This document shows positions 43,036 to 54,160 of a stretch of DNA of 64,000 nt, piece after piece. Source of the DNA: Moniliella sp. 'wahieum' (taxonomy: Eukaryota > Basidiomycota > Moniliellomycetes > Moniliellales > Moniliellaceae). A program made the position numbers and the translations under genes. Location of the stretch: contig RSEE01000007.1 of NCBI GenBank assembly GCA_003971905.1, positions 1 through 64,000 of the forward strand. The letters run 5' to 3'. Each line of letters begins with the position of its first letter. Position 1 is the first letter of the stretch. Below the pieces are notes generated by a model. It was not told the DNA's origin. It did not search any database and saw only the letters and a list, made by a program, of their open reading frames with translations.

Positions 43036-43825
43036 CCGGCTTGACCGAACATACAGGAACATACAATACACCCGAACTATGTGGAATGTGAGACACTCGC
43101 GCTGACATATGTCTCAGATAGAACACTCCCCCCACACACCTTCCTCGCGGACTGCAAAACTACAAGTGGGACGTTCGGAAAGGAGTCCGAGAGTTAAAGG
43201 AAAGAGCCGCAGGAAAATGGGCGAAGCGGAGCATGCATATCTCAGTTGCATTAATCAAGTCTTCTTTCGCCGTTGTTGTGTTTCTCATGTCCGCACGCCC
43301 TCTCGGCACGTCCTATAGTTTTGGGACGATTCCCAAGGCACCGACAGACTGTCGTGCTGCGACGAAGATGCAACGAGGTGTGAGAATGTTGGCTCTGAGA
43401 ATCTGATGTACGGGAATGAGCAAGGTGTGCCGTAAATATGTGTATGATATGTGGGATACGATCTCTGACACAGACAGAGAAGGAGCCCGGAAGGAAGGAG
43501 AACGAAAAGCGACCAAAATGGGGCACAATAAAGAGCACACCACACTCCTGCCACGGCCTTCTTCTCAAGCTCTCAAGTGCTATTGTGATTGATATTTGAT
43601 GTTGATGATTAGTGTTAGTGACTGGCATCTGTCACTCCCATGTCACATGTCACACATGTCCTGGCGTCTGCCTCCAGAGGCCAGCGGACGGTGAATGTTC
43701 CTGGCGGGGTTCGATGGGCGAGGATGCAGTGACTGCCCACGTACTGAGTCAGTCCTCCGGGGTATTGGAGGCATTGCCATCACCTTCGTCAGGACCAGGC
43801 ACATTGGCAGTGTCGGAGACTGCTA
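43036..43825. other. Intergenic, no gene seen
   Basis: Unremarkable DNA with short overlapping ORFs. A TCACATGTCACACATGTC cluster at ~43640-43660 shares wording with 54610-54640. Confidence 0.4.
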
Positions 43826-44000
43826 TTCTGAGATCTCTGAGTGCGTCTGGGGATCTGAGATCTGGGGCCGGTGAGTACTGAGTACTGTCAAGCTTGTCAA
43901 GTACGAATACTGAGTTCAGAGCCCTGCCTGAGGACTGAGGCACTGTTGCAACTCGTACGCATGCATCATGCATCATGCATCATGCGACAGGCGGGACGCA
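43826..44000. repeat. Palindromic-word repeat island 5
   Basis: TGAGATCTCTGAG, GGGATCTGAGATCTGG, GAGTACTGAGTACTG (43870s) and four CATG/ATGCATC units (43961-43986). It lies ~0.5 kb upstream of the HSF-type gene. Confidence 0.7.
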
Positions 44001-44529
44001 CTGCGCCTGGGCTGAGATTGAGCTGAGACCGCCGTCTGGGAAGAGTGCGAGTGATGGGGATGCATCGTTTGGGACAGGCGATGCATGATGCGGAGAACCG
44101 AGGTTCAGCGGGGGGCGACTGTGCCGCGCCTGGGCGGGCCGGAGTCTGGGCCCAGTCTGGGCCGAGCGCCCATCGGTCTAGGCCGTGCGGCGGCGGGAGC
44201 GCGCGGACACTGGCCCGCTGCCCGCCTGTTCTCACACAACCACACGACCGGCGTTTGTGCCGTCGCACCGCCGTCGCTCTGCTTTGGGGGCCAGCAAAAA
44301 AAACAAGGCGGGGTTGGACGTGCTTCGTCCTTGCTGGGTGATCGCTGTTGTCCAGCCTTGGTGGGCGCGCGGTTATAGGCGCGTCGTTGAGGCCCACGGC
44401 AGGCGCTGCCCGAACATCTTCCCTCGCTGCACCGCCCTCTGGTCACCTCCAGTCCCTTATTCCCACCTCGTCCTGGCCTCCATTCCGACCGCCACCACCA
44501 CCACTCCCCCCTCCTTTCTCCTTTGTGGG

Positions 44530-46419
44530 ATGATGCAGCAGCCATCCGCCGCCACCGCATACGTTGCGGACCTTCCCCTGTCCTACCCCTCCTCCCTCCC
44601 GCCGCCACAATCACCGCACCACCACCACCAGCCAACCACCTTGCCCGACATCTTCCTCCACACCCAACACTCCCTGCCTCAAATGCACCAGTCGCTCGCA
44701 CCTTCTACCTTTCCCTCTGCTGCCTTGTTCCCGCCCTCTCCCTCTGCGCAAACGGCACCACCAGCTTCGGCTGCCATCGCTTCTGCACTTCCCACCTCCC
44801 CCCACACTCAGCAGGACCACGACGAGCTTCACTTTTTTCTTCATGGTCACCGCGATGGTCCGATGGCTGCTGATCTTTCGCTTGGTGCCCTCGCACACCA
44901 AGCCACAGAACTCACTCACTTCCCCCCGTCCCACCCCCACCCTCTCTCTCTCTCTCCAAGCGAGCCGATCTCGTCTCCTCGCACGTCCATCCCATCCAAC
45001 CCCATCCCCATCCGGCGAGGCAGCAAAGGCGTCAGGAAGTCCAGCAAGCGCAACCCGCACTTTGTTACCAAGCTATTTTATATGTTGGAGGACGGATCAT
45101 GGAATGATGTGGTACGATGGTCCTACGCCCGCGACAGTTTCATCATCGTGGTACGTCCCCCCCTTCCCCGATCTGCGGTGTTGTGAGAGAGGTGTACAAA
45201 TGAAACTAGAGAACTGACGTTGGGCGGGACTTTTTGTTGTGTTGTGGGATTGTGTGGGCACAGAGCATGGACAACTTTAACAACCACATCCTTCCCCATC
45301 ACTTTAAGCATTCCAATTTTTCTAGCTTTGTCCGCCAACTGAACAAGTACGACTTCCACAAGGTGAAGAAGAACCCAGTTTTGCTGGCAAAGCTCTTTGA
45401 CATGGAGCCAGACCAGGCCCAGCCAGCCATGTTTGAGCAAATGTGGGAGTTTAAACACCATTCGTTCTGTGCTGGTCAACCAGACCTGCTCGACTTGATC
45501 CAGCGCAAGCCTCCCACCAATTCGGTCGCTGCCCCTGGTACCATCACGACTAGTACCGCGTCTGGATCTGGAACGGAACGAGCCTCCCCTCTTGCCCCTG
45601 CGGCCGAAACTATTTCCGACCCGCTTGTCTCTCCACCTTGATCCCCCCCGCCACAGAGTGTGGTGGAAGAAATGTCCGACCTCAAGCACCAACTGAGCGG
45701 GTTGCAACAGGTCCAGGACCACTTGGTCCAGCATCTCGGCACGCTCTCCAAGCAGTACGAGATGGTGGTTACGGACATCGTGCAGGTGCAAGAGAATTTG
45801 GTGCACCAGGGCAAGCTGATGCAGATTATCGTTGGCCACCTGGCCACCACCTCCTCTTCCTCCACCGCCATCAAACCGAGTCCCACTCTTTCCGTCCCAG
45901 TGGATCTATCGTCGTTGGCGTCCAGTCTTGCGCTTTTTGGTCGCTCGCAAGCCGAGCTGCCAGACAAGAAGACGAGGAGCATGTCGCTCCCGGAAAATGG
46001 AACTGCTGGGTCCTGCTTATCGCTCTCCCGCCAGTGGTGCAGCATCTGCAGCAACCCCTTGTGTCTAGCTCTTCCTTGGCGCTCTCCTTTGTTCGCACCC
46101 TGCACAGTTGCTCTGCGCCTCGGACTCGGGCATTGGGAGTGGTGCGCTGAAGCAAGAGGAGCCTAGCTTGCTTCCTCCCACTTATGCGGCACAGCAAGGA
46201 GAGTCCCCTTCAAATGGTGTGGTGGGTTGGCAACAGGCTCAGCAGAATGAGCTCACCTCGCCTGGTTCGGTCGGAGGGAGTTGCGTACGATCTACTTGCA
46301 TTGGTTCGGCTCCTCCTGTGCACTCCAGCACCATTAGCCCACTCAAGCGCCCTTGCAGTAGCGTGTCCGCTGCACCCGAGTTTGGCTCGCCCCTCCACAA
46401 ACGGGTTCGGATCGCTTGA
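44530..46419 (+). CDS. HSF-domain transcription factor
   Basis: Nuclear DNA-binding protein of the heat-shock-factor family. Residues ~1-175 are Ser/Pro/His-rich. The winged-helix HSF domain starts at NPHFVTKLFYMLEDGSW, continues over a 113-nt intron (45151-45263, GTACGT...CACAG), and includes the recognition helix HFKHSNFSSFVRQLNKYDFH. A heptad-rich coiled coil follows at 45660-45800 (VVEEMSDLKHQLSGLQQVQD, QVQENLVHQGKLMQIIVGHL), as expected for trimerisation. Before it an in-frame TGA at 45639-45641 is removed if GTCTCT...CCACAG (30 nt) is an intron; otherwise it is a base error. The tail contains FGSPLHKRVRIA and stops at 46419. The domain is Skn7-like, but no response-regulator receiver domain follows, so I leave the symbol open. 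Confidence 0.88.
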
Positions 46420-47438
46420 TGTTCCCTCCTTGCTCTCCCGGTTTCCCCCCTGGCGCCGTGCGTGGTTAGCACAGAGGCAGGGGAGCTCTGTCTCATCCAC
46501 AGTCAATTCGTTTTTTTTGGTATCTATCGTTTCTCCTGTTGTTCCCTTTCTTTGCTGTATGGGGTTGTACGTTCTCTGTTTACTTTGGGTTCAAGGCGGG
46601 TCTGATCTTGCATTGCAATCCTTTTCCCCTTGGCAAGGCGAACTGGATTTTGCAATGGCTTTTCGTCACGGGTTTTGGTTCGGGCAGAAATGGCCCTTTT
46701 CTTCGTTCAATGGATCCGTCTCACGTTCACCGTTTCGAGGGACGCAGGCTGGGGCCAGTCTCTTCCCCCCTCGCACGTCCCCGGTTGATATCTGTCATGG
46801 TGTTTATTCTTTTTTATGTTCTTTCCGTCTCCTCTTCCTCTTCCTCTTCCTCGCTCTCGCATCGATCATTGCGCCTCATCCCTCTCTCTGCCTTTCCTTT
46901 TTCTCCCTTGCAAAACCTCAGTCGGTCTTCTCCGGTCGGTAACCCTTGTCACCTGTCATTTGTCTCTGCCATCTCCACTCGCATGCATATGTTATTCTCC
47001 ACTTCCCCACTGTCTTGCGGTACATATCATTTGTTCATATGTTGCCGTCACTCTAGCAGTCGCTGTCTCGCTCGATTGTAAACTTGCCATAATACCTGTG
47101 CGGAATCGCAGAGAGAGGAGATGCGGCAGATTATCAGGAAGAAGACGGCCATGCAAGCGGCGAGTTCAGTCCGGTGAATGGAGTTCAAGTGCTGGGAGCA
47201 TACCGACACAAAGGGAAACCCCAACCGAGAACAGACCAAGGGCCGAGAGTCCACCTGGTGAGCATGTATCGCCAGATGTGAATGGGTGGGTGCGTACGTG
47301 TAAGTTGGATGCGGGTGTTGCGAAACCACGGCTATACGAATCGTAAGTCCACCTTCCCTATACCTGGTGCATTGCCAGCCCACATGATGCACATGATGAA
47401 GACGAGCATATTGGATGTGTCTCCATACACGGGCAGAT
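46420..47438. other. Pyrimidine-rich 3' region, no gene seen
   Basis: T- and CT-rich DNA (T run at 46511-46518, CTCTTCCTCTTCCTCTTCCTC at ~46830-46855). The ORFs here are low-complexity. It probably contains the 3' UTR of the HSF-type gene and the upstream flank of the tRNA gene. Confidence 0.45.
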
Positions 47439-47524
47439 GGGCGGATAGCTCAGTTGGTAGAGCGCACGCTTCGCATCTCCCTTGTGCTTGTGTGAGGTCT
47501 GGGGTTCGATTCCCTATTCGTCCA
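47439..47524 (+). tRNA. tRNA-Ala (anticodon CGC), 13-nt intron
   Basis: A full cloverleaf folds by hand. Acceptor GGGCGGA pairs with TTCGTCC, including the G3:U70 wobble that is the alanine identity element. D arm GCTC-AGTTGGTA-GAGC (47448-47463). Anticodon stem CACGC/GTGTG with anticodon CGC at 47472-47474, reading GCG codons. T arm TGGGG-TTCGATT-CCCTA (47500-47516). Discriminator A at 47524. A 13-nt intron (47476-47488) interrupts the anticodon loop after position 37, the canonical place. The mature length is 73 nt. A T run follows at 47526-47530, a plausible Pol III terminator. Confidence 0.95.
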
Positions 47525-47860
47525 ATTTTTGTTTTTTGGTTTACCAATTTTCCTTTTGCCATTTTGCACGCCCATCATGCATGTTATCTTCTCGGCTGTC
47601 CCTGCCAAAATGCCAAGTGCTCCGCTAGCCGGCGCACATGGTGCGCGTCTTCCCGCCCGAGCAGCAGCGTTCCGGTGGGAATGCGAGACGCGGGTTGGCG
47701 CAGCCACTTTCATACGTGGGGGGGAAGAGGTGGACTGAAAACTACGTGATGCGTGTCTGCTTTGGGTGCGGAAGGAGCGGTGGCCCTTCTGGGCTCCTAT
47801 TCTGCACCAATAACAAAAACAGGGACACGGAACAGGTAAGCCCAGCCGGCGCTTGTCGTC
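47525..47860. other. Intergenic tRNA / PRA1
   Basis: T-rich terminator area just after the tRNA (AATTTTTGTTTTTTGG), then 3' flank of PRA1. No further gene. Confidence 0.5.
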
Positions 47861-48514
47861 TTAGACCGTTTCGACCGCCGCATACTCGGAGCTGACCGGG
47901 GGCTCGACAAAGATCGCGTGGCCGAGCACGAGCAAGGCGGAGGATCCGATGAACCAAAACACCAGCAGGAACGGGCTGGCCCCACAGAGCAGTGGGATGC
48001 CAATCACGAGCAAGGCCGTGTAGAGCGAGCGCTGGGTCACGACATGGCTGCCTACTTGCAAAGGTTCTGGGGCGAATTTGTTGATCGCCCAAAAGCCAGC
48101 GACGAGGAACGCAATGGCAAACAGCAGCAGTTCGCTCGTCAGCATCCCGTACACCCCCAGCACCAGCACGATGGCCAGGTAGTTGCCAGCAAAGTAGCGT
48201 GTGTTGTAGGTGATGCGCTGGGCGGCCTCGGTGGCGCCGCTGGGACGGCTGATGCGGTTGGGATCGAGGAACTCGCGCGGACTGCGAAATCCCATCAGGA
48301 TGGACTTGGCGCGCATGACCATCCCTGTGCCGGACGAATCCGAAGGCGATTCGCCCCCGCCGAACCGAAGCAAGTCTGGGACTGGAGGAGGCGCAGGAGC
48401 GAGGAGCAAGGCGCGGACAGGGGGGGGGGGGTGAGTGGTCCGCATGGAGCAACGCAGCAGGCGGGGGGAGGAGAGGAACGTACGCCTGCGTGCAGCATCC
48501 AGCAGCTGCGCCAT
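47861..48514 (-). CDS. YIP3: PRA1-family prenylated Rab acceptor
   Basis: Small ER/Golgi membrane protein that binds prenylated Rab GTPases and acts in vesicle budding. The start at 48514 encodes MAQLLDAARR. A 102-nt intron (48382-48483, GTACGT...CTCCAG) then leads to LPDLLRFGGG. The PRA1 core follows: FRSPREFLDPNRISRPSG, AAQRITYNTRYFAGNYLAIV, then hydrophobic segments VLVLGVYGMLTSELLLFAIA, YTALLVIGIPLLCGA and FLLVFWFIGSSALLVLGHAI. The domain is in a single intact frame to the stop at 47861. After splicing the protein is ~183 aa, as usual for the family. The C-terminal EPPVSSEYAAVETV is cytosolic. Confidence 0.9.
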   Translation of the reverse strand: MAQLLDAARRRTFLSSPRLLRCSMRTTHPPPPVRALLLAPAPPPVPDLLRFGGGESPSDSSGTGMVMRAKSILMGFRSPREFLDPNRISRPSGATEAAQRITYNTRYFAGNYLAIVLVLGVYGMLTSELLLFAIAFLVAGFWAINKFAPEPLQVGSHVVTQRSLYTALLVIGIPLLCGASPFLLVFWFIGSSALLVLGHAIFVEPPVSSEYAAVETV

Positions 48515-48534
48515 GGTGGGGATGGGAGGAAGGA

Positions 48535-48650
48535 GGAGGAGGAGGTGGTGGTGGTGGTGGTGTGGTGGTGGTGGTGGTGGTGGTGGTGGTGGTGGTGGTG
48601 GCGCTGGTGGTGGCGCTGGCGCTGGCGTTGGCGCTGGACGCTGGCTGGCG
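48535..48650. repeat. (GGT)n and (GGCGCT)n microsatellite in the PRA1 leader
   Basis: GGT/GTG triplets fill 48544-48600 with one interruption (GGTGTGG), followed by GCTGGTGGTGGCGCTGGCGCTGGCG to ~48650. It sits just upstream of the PRA1 start, so on the coding strand it is a CCA/CAC-rich leader. Confidence 0.85.
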
Positions 48651-50050
48651 GCGCGGGACCAAGTGACGAGAGCCAAGTGACACGTGGCGGCCGTCTCACC
48701 GCCGCACCGCAGCTACCGCAGCTGAGCGCTGGACGGCCTTGAGCGAGCGAGCTGAGGGCTGCCTGGAGCCACGTGACACTGTGCGCCTCCATGGGCGGAA
48801 CGAGGGGGTTCGGGCGGAATGCGAGCGCGGCATGTGCACCACTGCGACTGTGAAACCAATTTTTGTGCGCGTGCGGTGGAGGCCTCCCAGCCAACCACCC
48901 AGCAGATCGAGCACATCGGGCACATCGACATTTCTGGTAAGCAAGCCCGTTCGCCACAGCTCTGGTTCATCGTTCACGTTCATCTGGAAAAGCCCACATC
49001 CCGCAGGGCGCTCAGCGCTCACAACGCGCTGGATCCCTAGCTTGGCGGCGCGGAGCTTGGAAGCTAAACTCTGTGCGGCAGCTGGCCTCTATAGGTCTCT
49101 GGTGTTTTTTGGAGTCGCAATTGCGAGCACAGCGTCTTTTGAGTTATAGATCGGTGGCCCCCTCGGATCGCCCATCTGGCCAAGGCCCTTTCCATGGCCG
49201 CGAGGCTGTGGCTGGAAATGGGCGCTGACGTGCGGCGGGCGTAAGGTGTAAGGCCTAACCGGCTAACCCCCGTGACAGCGTGACCAGCCATGACGCGTGG
49301 CTGCCCTTTGTTATGTGGTGGTTGGTGTACGCGGGATTATGCGCTTGTGACTGGGGCGCTTCCTTCTGGCCCACAGCCAATCAAGTCGTGGGCCTGCCTC
49401 GACTGCGTTGACCAAATCTAATTCCCATGGGCTGTCAATTTCCTCTCGTTGTTGCTGCCTGGCACACCCTTTGGGTGTGTGGGGCAAAAAAGGAGGCGAC
49501 AATACGTCGATTGTACAATTGGGTGCTCGATTTTGTGGCCAGAGTCGGTCGGGTGTTGTTTGGCAGGAGAGAGAGAAGCGGAGGCGGCCACAGTGGCCCA
49601 GGCGCGTCCATCTCGATAGACAAAGCCTAGTAGAAGAGAGTGCCCGTGTGGATGGCTGTGGAGGGTTGGCGGGGGTTCTATTGGCGCTGAGACCTGAGCG
49701 GATTGTGCGTCGGCGGCAGCAGGCCGCAAGCAGCCGCGCCGTGCTGGCTGGAATGGCGGTGGGGCTGCCCGCTGCAACATCCAATGTTCAACCAGCCGGG
49801 GCAGGCGAGCGCACGCCAGCGGCCACGTGATGTGATTGTGGGCGCCGGCGGGGCGCTGGGCGTAGAACCAACCGGGAACGCACAAGTGCGGAAGCGTGGC
49901 CGGTGATCACCGCCGGGCCAGGCGGTGGCCAGCCTCCACCCGCCTGCTGCCTTTCCTCCCGCCCGCCTTGCCCAGCACGCCGACGGAGCCCAGTCGGCCT
50001 GCCCGCTCCTCCCGCCTGCCCCTCCCCCTCCCCCCGCGGCCCTGCCCGCC
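48651..50050. other. Divergent intergenic region PRA1 / PHD gene
   Basis: About 1.4 kb. Short ORFs on both strands have no family. The last 150 bases are C-rich and precede the ATG at 50051. Words such as GCGCTCAGCGCTCA (~49010) recall the palindromic islands, but no dense cluster forms. Confidence 0.4.
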
Positions 50051-53000
50051 ATGTCCCCGCCCTCCCCTCCCCCCCCACCCCCCCCCACCCTCCAGCGCCG
50101 ACCGCACCTTCCACCGCCTGCTCGATGAGTTTGTCGTGCCCGACTCGTCTCCCTGCCGCCGCCTGGTCGGCGTTACCGTTGCGGGCATGGGCCGTGTTGC
50201 CGTCGCTCCCGAGCTCGCCGTCGCCGTCTCCGCCTCCGCCTCTGCCTCCGCCTCCTCGCCCTCCACTCCCCCCCACCATCGTCTCCCGTCCGCGCCCTTG
50301 CGCCGCCCTCTTTGCCCCCGCCGTAGCACCGCCGGCGTCCTCCTGCTCCTCGTCCGCAGCCGCAGCTCCCGCTCCCGCTCCCGCCGCCTCCTTCCAACCC
50401 CCGAATCTTCCCTTCTTTCTCGCGCCCCCCACAGCCCCGCCTGCGCGCTCTCCCTCGTTGCCTTCGTTGCCCTCGTGCCAGCGCCCACCCCAAGACAACT
50501 CTGCCCCCCCCAAAACCCATCCGCAGCCGCATGCACCGCCCCCTCCGAGCATGCTCCCCCCGCAGCCTTGCTCCTTTTCTGTCCGCCCCGTCGATCCTTT
50601 TCCCGGCCTTCTTGCCCGCCCCAGTGCCAGGGCGCCGCTGCTCCCGTTTGCCTCTTCTTCTTCGTCCAATGGCGACTCGCGCGCCTCCACGTCCGATGCC
50701 GCTTCGTCCCTTCCAGCCAGCCCACCTCTGGCCCCACCACGCTGGATCCCGAATTCCGGCCCACCTAGCCCACCATGCTCCGGCGCTAAAGGCGTTGGTC
50801 TCCCGCGCGCGGCAGGAGCACAAGCGGCTCGTGCACCCCACCGAGCCTGGTGCTGCCTTGTTGAACTGGCCAGACCTTGCCGATGGCCCTTGGCAAGCCC
50901 GCTCGCCCGCCGCACCTTTGCCGCCCGCGCGCGCTGCTGCCCCTCTCGTATCCGCCCCCACTTCGTCCGCCACTCCAATTTCGGAGGCGGAAGATGAAGC
51001 GAAACGAGAATTCTGCTGCGGTGGCTGGACGAGCCCTCGGAGAGCGACGAAGAGGACGAGGGGGAGCCGCCGGTGGGGCCATCCCAAGGCTGACGCGCAC
51101 ATTCAAGGAGGAGGATCAGTGGCTGCACTTGTCCCGCGTTGGAGGAGAAGGAAGCGGCGGCGGCAGGGACGCCGGATCGACTCCCGCTGGCACCCGATCT
51201 GAGTCGCGCCGCTACCCATCTCGTTCCCTCGCTCGACCCGGCTGTTCGCTCTACCCACCCGATGGTCCGCTGTGCCTTGTCCCAGCGCGCTTGGAAGGGG
51301 CGCCAGCGCGCGCTGGCGTGCCACTCCTCTCTCTTGGTTCACCATTTGGAACGCATGGTCCCAGTCGAATGCAGCGGCTGCCTTGCGGCAGCCACGAGTA
51401 TCCGACCACCCGCGTGCATTCCCTCCTCTCCCCGGATCGGCGCAGCCCACCTGGACGTCCGAGCAGCTGCGGAGGGCGCACCGATGCTGCCCCCTCCCAC
51501 CATCGGCTGTGGTCTGCCGCTGGTGCCCCCCATGTCTGTGCTTCAAATGGCTGAAATGCCAGGCATGCATCTCCCACCAGATGCGATGAGCTTGCTCCAG
51601 AATGCAGAGGCTTGAATGCTGCCGGTTCTGAAAGCGCCCCTCCGCTCGCCTCGAGAGCTGAGCGCAGAATGCCCGTTGTGCCCGTTACCGCCAGCCAGAC
51701 AAGCCGGACTCTCAAGAAAAGAGCAAGGACAAGGACACGGGCATGAGGAGAGTACGGACACTGACACCGACATGGACAAGGACAAGACAAGGATAAGGGC
51801 AAGGACAAGGACAAAGGCAAGGTCCTAAGCCGGACCACCGACCAGGACCAGGACCAAGACAAGGACAAGAGCAAGGCCAAGCGTAAACGCCAGTCGACTC
51901 CGATCCTATCTGCTGCTCCTGCAGCTTCTCTTGTCCTTCCTCGCGGCCAAACGACGCCGGACGACTACCCCCAGTGAGTTGGTGGCGGAGGTGCCAATGC
52001 GCTTGTCCGTCGGGCCCGAAGAGCTTCAGCTTCCCGCTCCACGCGGCGCAGCCTGCCACGCAAGTCAAAGGAACCTGTGCGCGGTTCCGCACGCCTGCTC
52101 ATGCTGCCACTTTGCCCGGCCCACCTTCCCACTCCAGCACGGGCAAGCGCGACTCGCCTGCGCTCGCATCGTGCTTCTGTGGCTTGGGCGCCGATGGCGG
52201 GCCGGAGGTACAGTGCGGATCGTGCAAGCGGGTGTACCATCAGGCCGTGTGGGTACCGTGCCGTGCGAAGCAAGAAGGAGTGGGTCTGTCATGCCTGTAC
52301 CGTCCGCTTGGCTGCGGGCACACCGACGTCGAGTCAAGCCGAAGTGACCGAGGCAAGAAACCGATGCGTCAGCGGTACCTGTTCCCACTGCCCCTCGCCG
52401 CTCGCGGGGCCGAGAGGCGACTCGAGCAACAGGTCTGCGCCGCTCGACACGCGTGTCAAGTCGAAGCAAGACCCCGGCGACGGCGGCGGTACAGGTCCGT
52501 GCCGAGCCTGAGCCCGAGCCCGGCACGGGTCTGGACGAACCGATGAGCTTGGACAAACCGTTGGGCGATGTGGAGGTTGTCGCTGAGTTTTCGGGCGATC
52601 CACGCGCGTTGGCATTGCCTGCCCGATCGGGTGCGGCCGCCTCTGGCTCTTCGTGGGGCGGGATAGCGCCCGCACCAGTACCGATCCCACTCCCCCGACC
52701 AGCCAAGAGGGCGGCAGGCTTGCGTACGCCGCCTGCCCAAAAAGCACCGTCGCGTGCTCGCGCCCATCGATACGGGATGCGTGCTCTCGATCCAGGCTCG
52801 CCGCTGGCACGCAAGTCGGGCCCGGGGACCATGCTGTCTTCGCCCACGGGGTGCTGACTTCAGGCCGAAAGCCACCTTCCTACCTATCGGGACCGGCGAT
52901 GATTACGCCCCCCAGCAAGAGGTCGCTTGGAGGGGAGGAAGGCGCGCATGACAAGCAACAGGGCGATGGGGACGAGGTGGACGTCTGGTCCAAGGGCGAC

Positions 53001-53573
53001 GGCCTTTCGCCACGGCGTGGATCTGGGTTTTCGCTCGAGTTGCCCTTGTCGGTGAATGCGCAGAATTGTCGGATGCGAGCGTTGGCCTCGCCGAGCGCGG
53101 CGGGGCCTCGGATGGGGCCGGTGCTTTGGCCCGAATCCCGAGCCGGGCCAGTAGGCTGGACGCCTTGACGACCCAAGCTGCTGACGAAGAAGCAGCGGCG
53201 GCGTTTACGTGGTCGGGCCAGGCGCGGCAGGCAGCAGGACTAGGCACACCTCGACTGGTGGTAGGTCCCCCCCGCGTGGTTTGGGATCAAGGGGGATCCC
53301 CAGCACGCCACCTCCCCGACGCGAGGGGCTGGCGCTGCTTCCGTTTCGCCTCCGCCTCGTCCGCCCGAGCTGCTCTCGACCCCTTCCCGCCTCGACACGC
53401 CCATGGCTGTGGCCGGGCGCGAGTTTGGGCTGGATATGGGCACGCCCGGCGGCGCATTTGCCACCCCTCGCGGATTCCCTTCGTTTGGCGCCACGCCCAC
53501 CGGACTGGGCGGTACGCCTGGCGTGGGCACCACACCCGGAGGACGTTTGGTGGCCACCCGCGTGCGTTTGGTC

Positions 53574-53604
<31 letters not shown>

Positions 53605-54017
53605 CAGCTTACCACCGCTGGGCCTGGGTGGTATGTCGATGGCATGGGGCGCGGGCGGACCAACGTGACGCCCGGCCCTGGTGCCGGACTGCCGCGCGAA
53701 GCGAATGCGGGCTGGTCCATGCCCTCGCTCGTGTCGACTGGTGGACAGGCCTTCTCGGGAGGGAGACGGGTAAGTCCCACGCCGCACGAGGTCGCTACGC
53801 CGCTCGGTTTGGCCACGGCCAACCGACTGGGATGGAGACCGACGATGGCGTCGGCAGCGCGGCGCCCGTGGCGCCCGCAGGACCCAACCCACGGCCATGG
53901 TACGCCGACTCACCTTCGTCCACGCGCAAGTCGCAGCGCCTGGTGCCCTACTCTTCCTCCCCGCAGGGCCTCTCCCCGCCCGCCCGCGCGCTGCCGTCCG
54001 ACGCGAACGCGAACTGA
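50051..54017 (+). CDS. PHD-finger nuclear protein, low-complexity rich
   Basis: Probable chromatin-associated regulator; I do not recognise the orthologue. The start at 50051 (MSPPSPPPPPPP) is followed by C runs that slip the frame before ADRTFHRLLDEFVVPDSS. A Pro/Ser/Ala-rich region (to ~51600) contains TRTFKEEDQWLHLSRVGGE. A (KD)n tract (~51720-51880) and KSKAKRKRQ, a likely nuclear localisation signal, come next. The PHD finger lies at ~52170-52310: CFCGLG, VQCGSCKRVYHQA, then after a one-base slip GYRAVRSKKEWVCHACT, giving the C4HC3 ligand set (the fifth Cys appears if one base is removed after HQA). Downstream: AAADEEAAAAF-like helices, (GM)n at ~53576-53602, and a Gly/Pro/Thr-rich tail ending SDANAN at 54017. 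More than ten frame changes; introns cannot be told from slips everywhere. Confidence 0.65.
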
Positions 54018-54100
54018 CGCCCCATGCCGAGGCCGCAGAGCCTTGGTGACGGGCGCAGGCGTGAGTGGGCCACGAGTCCCCCCCACTCTGCTGGGCGTGG

Positions 54101-54160
54101 TCCTGTGCCTCTGCCTCTGCCTGTGCCTCTGCCTCTGCCTGTGCCTCTGCCTCTGCCTTG
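54101..54160. repeat. (CTCTGC/CTGTGC)n microsatellite
   Basis: About nine CTCTGC or CTGTGC hexamers in tandem directly downstream of the PHD gene stop, probably in its 3' UTR. Confidence 0.85.

Noticed and set aside
44530-46419. Naming the HSF-type gene SKN7
   Set aside because: No receiver domain with its phospho-acceptor Asp is present downstream in any frame.
46184-47346. Several hydrophobic plus-strand ORFs after the HSF-type gene
   Set aside because: They arise from T- and CT-rich DNA (Phe/Leu/Ser runs), probably 3' UTR, and match no membrane family.
49788-51128. 446-codon minus-strand ORF, Gly/Arg-rich
   Set aside because: It mirrors the C-rich, Pro-coding N-terminal half of the PHD gene; no domain.
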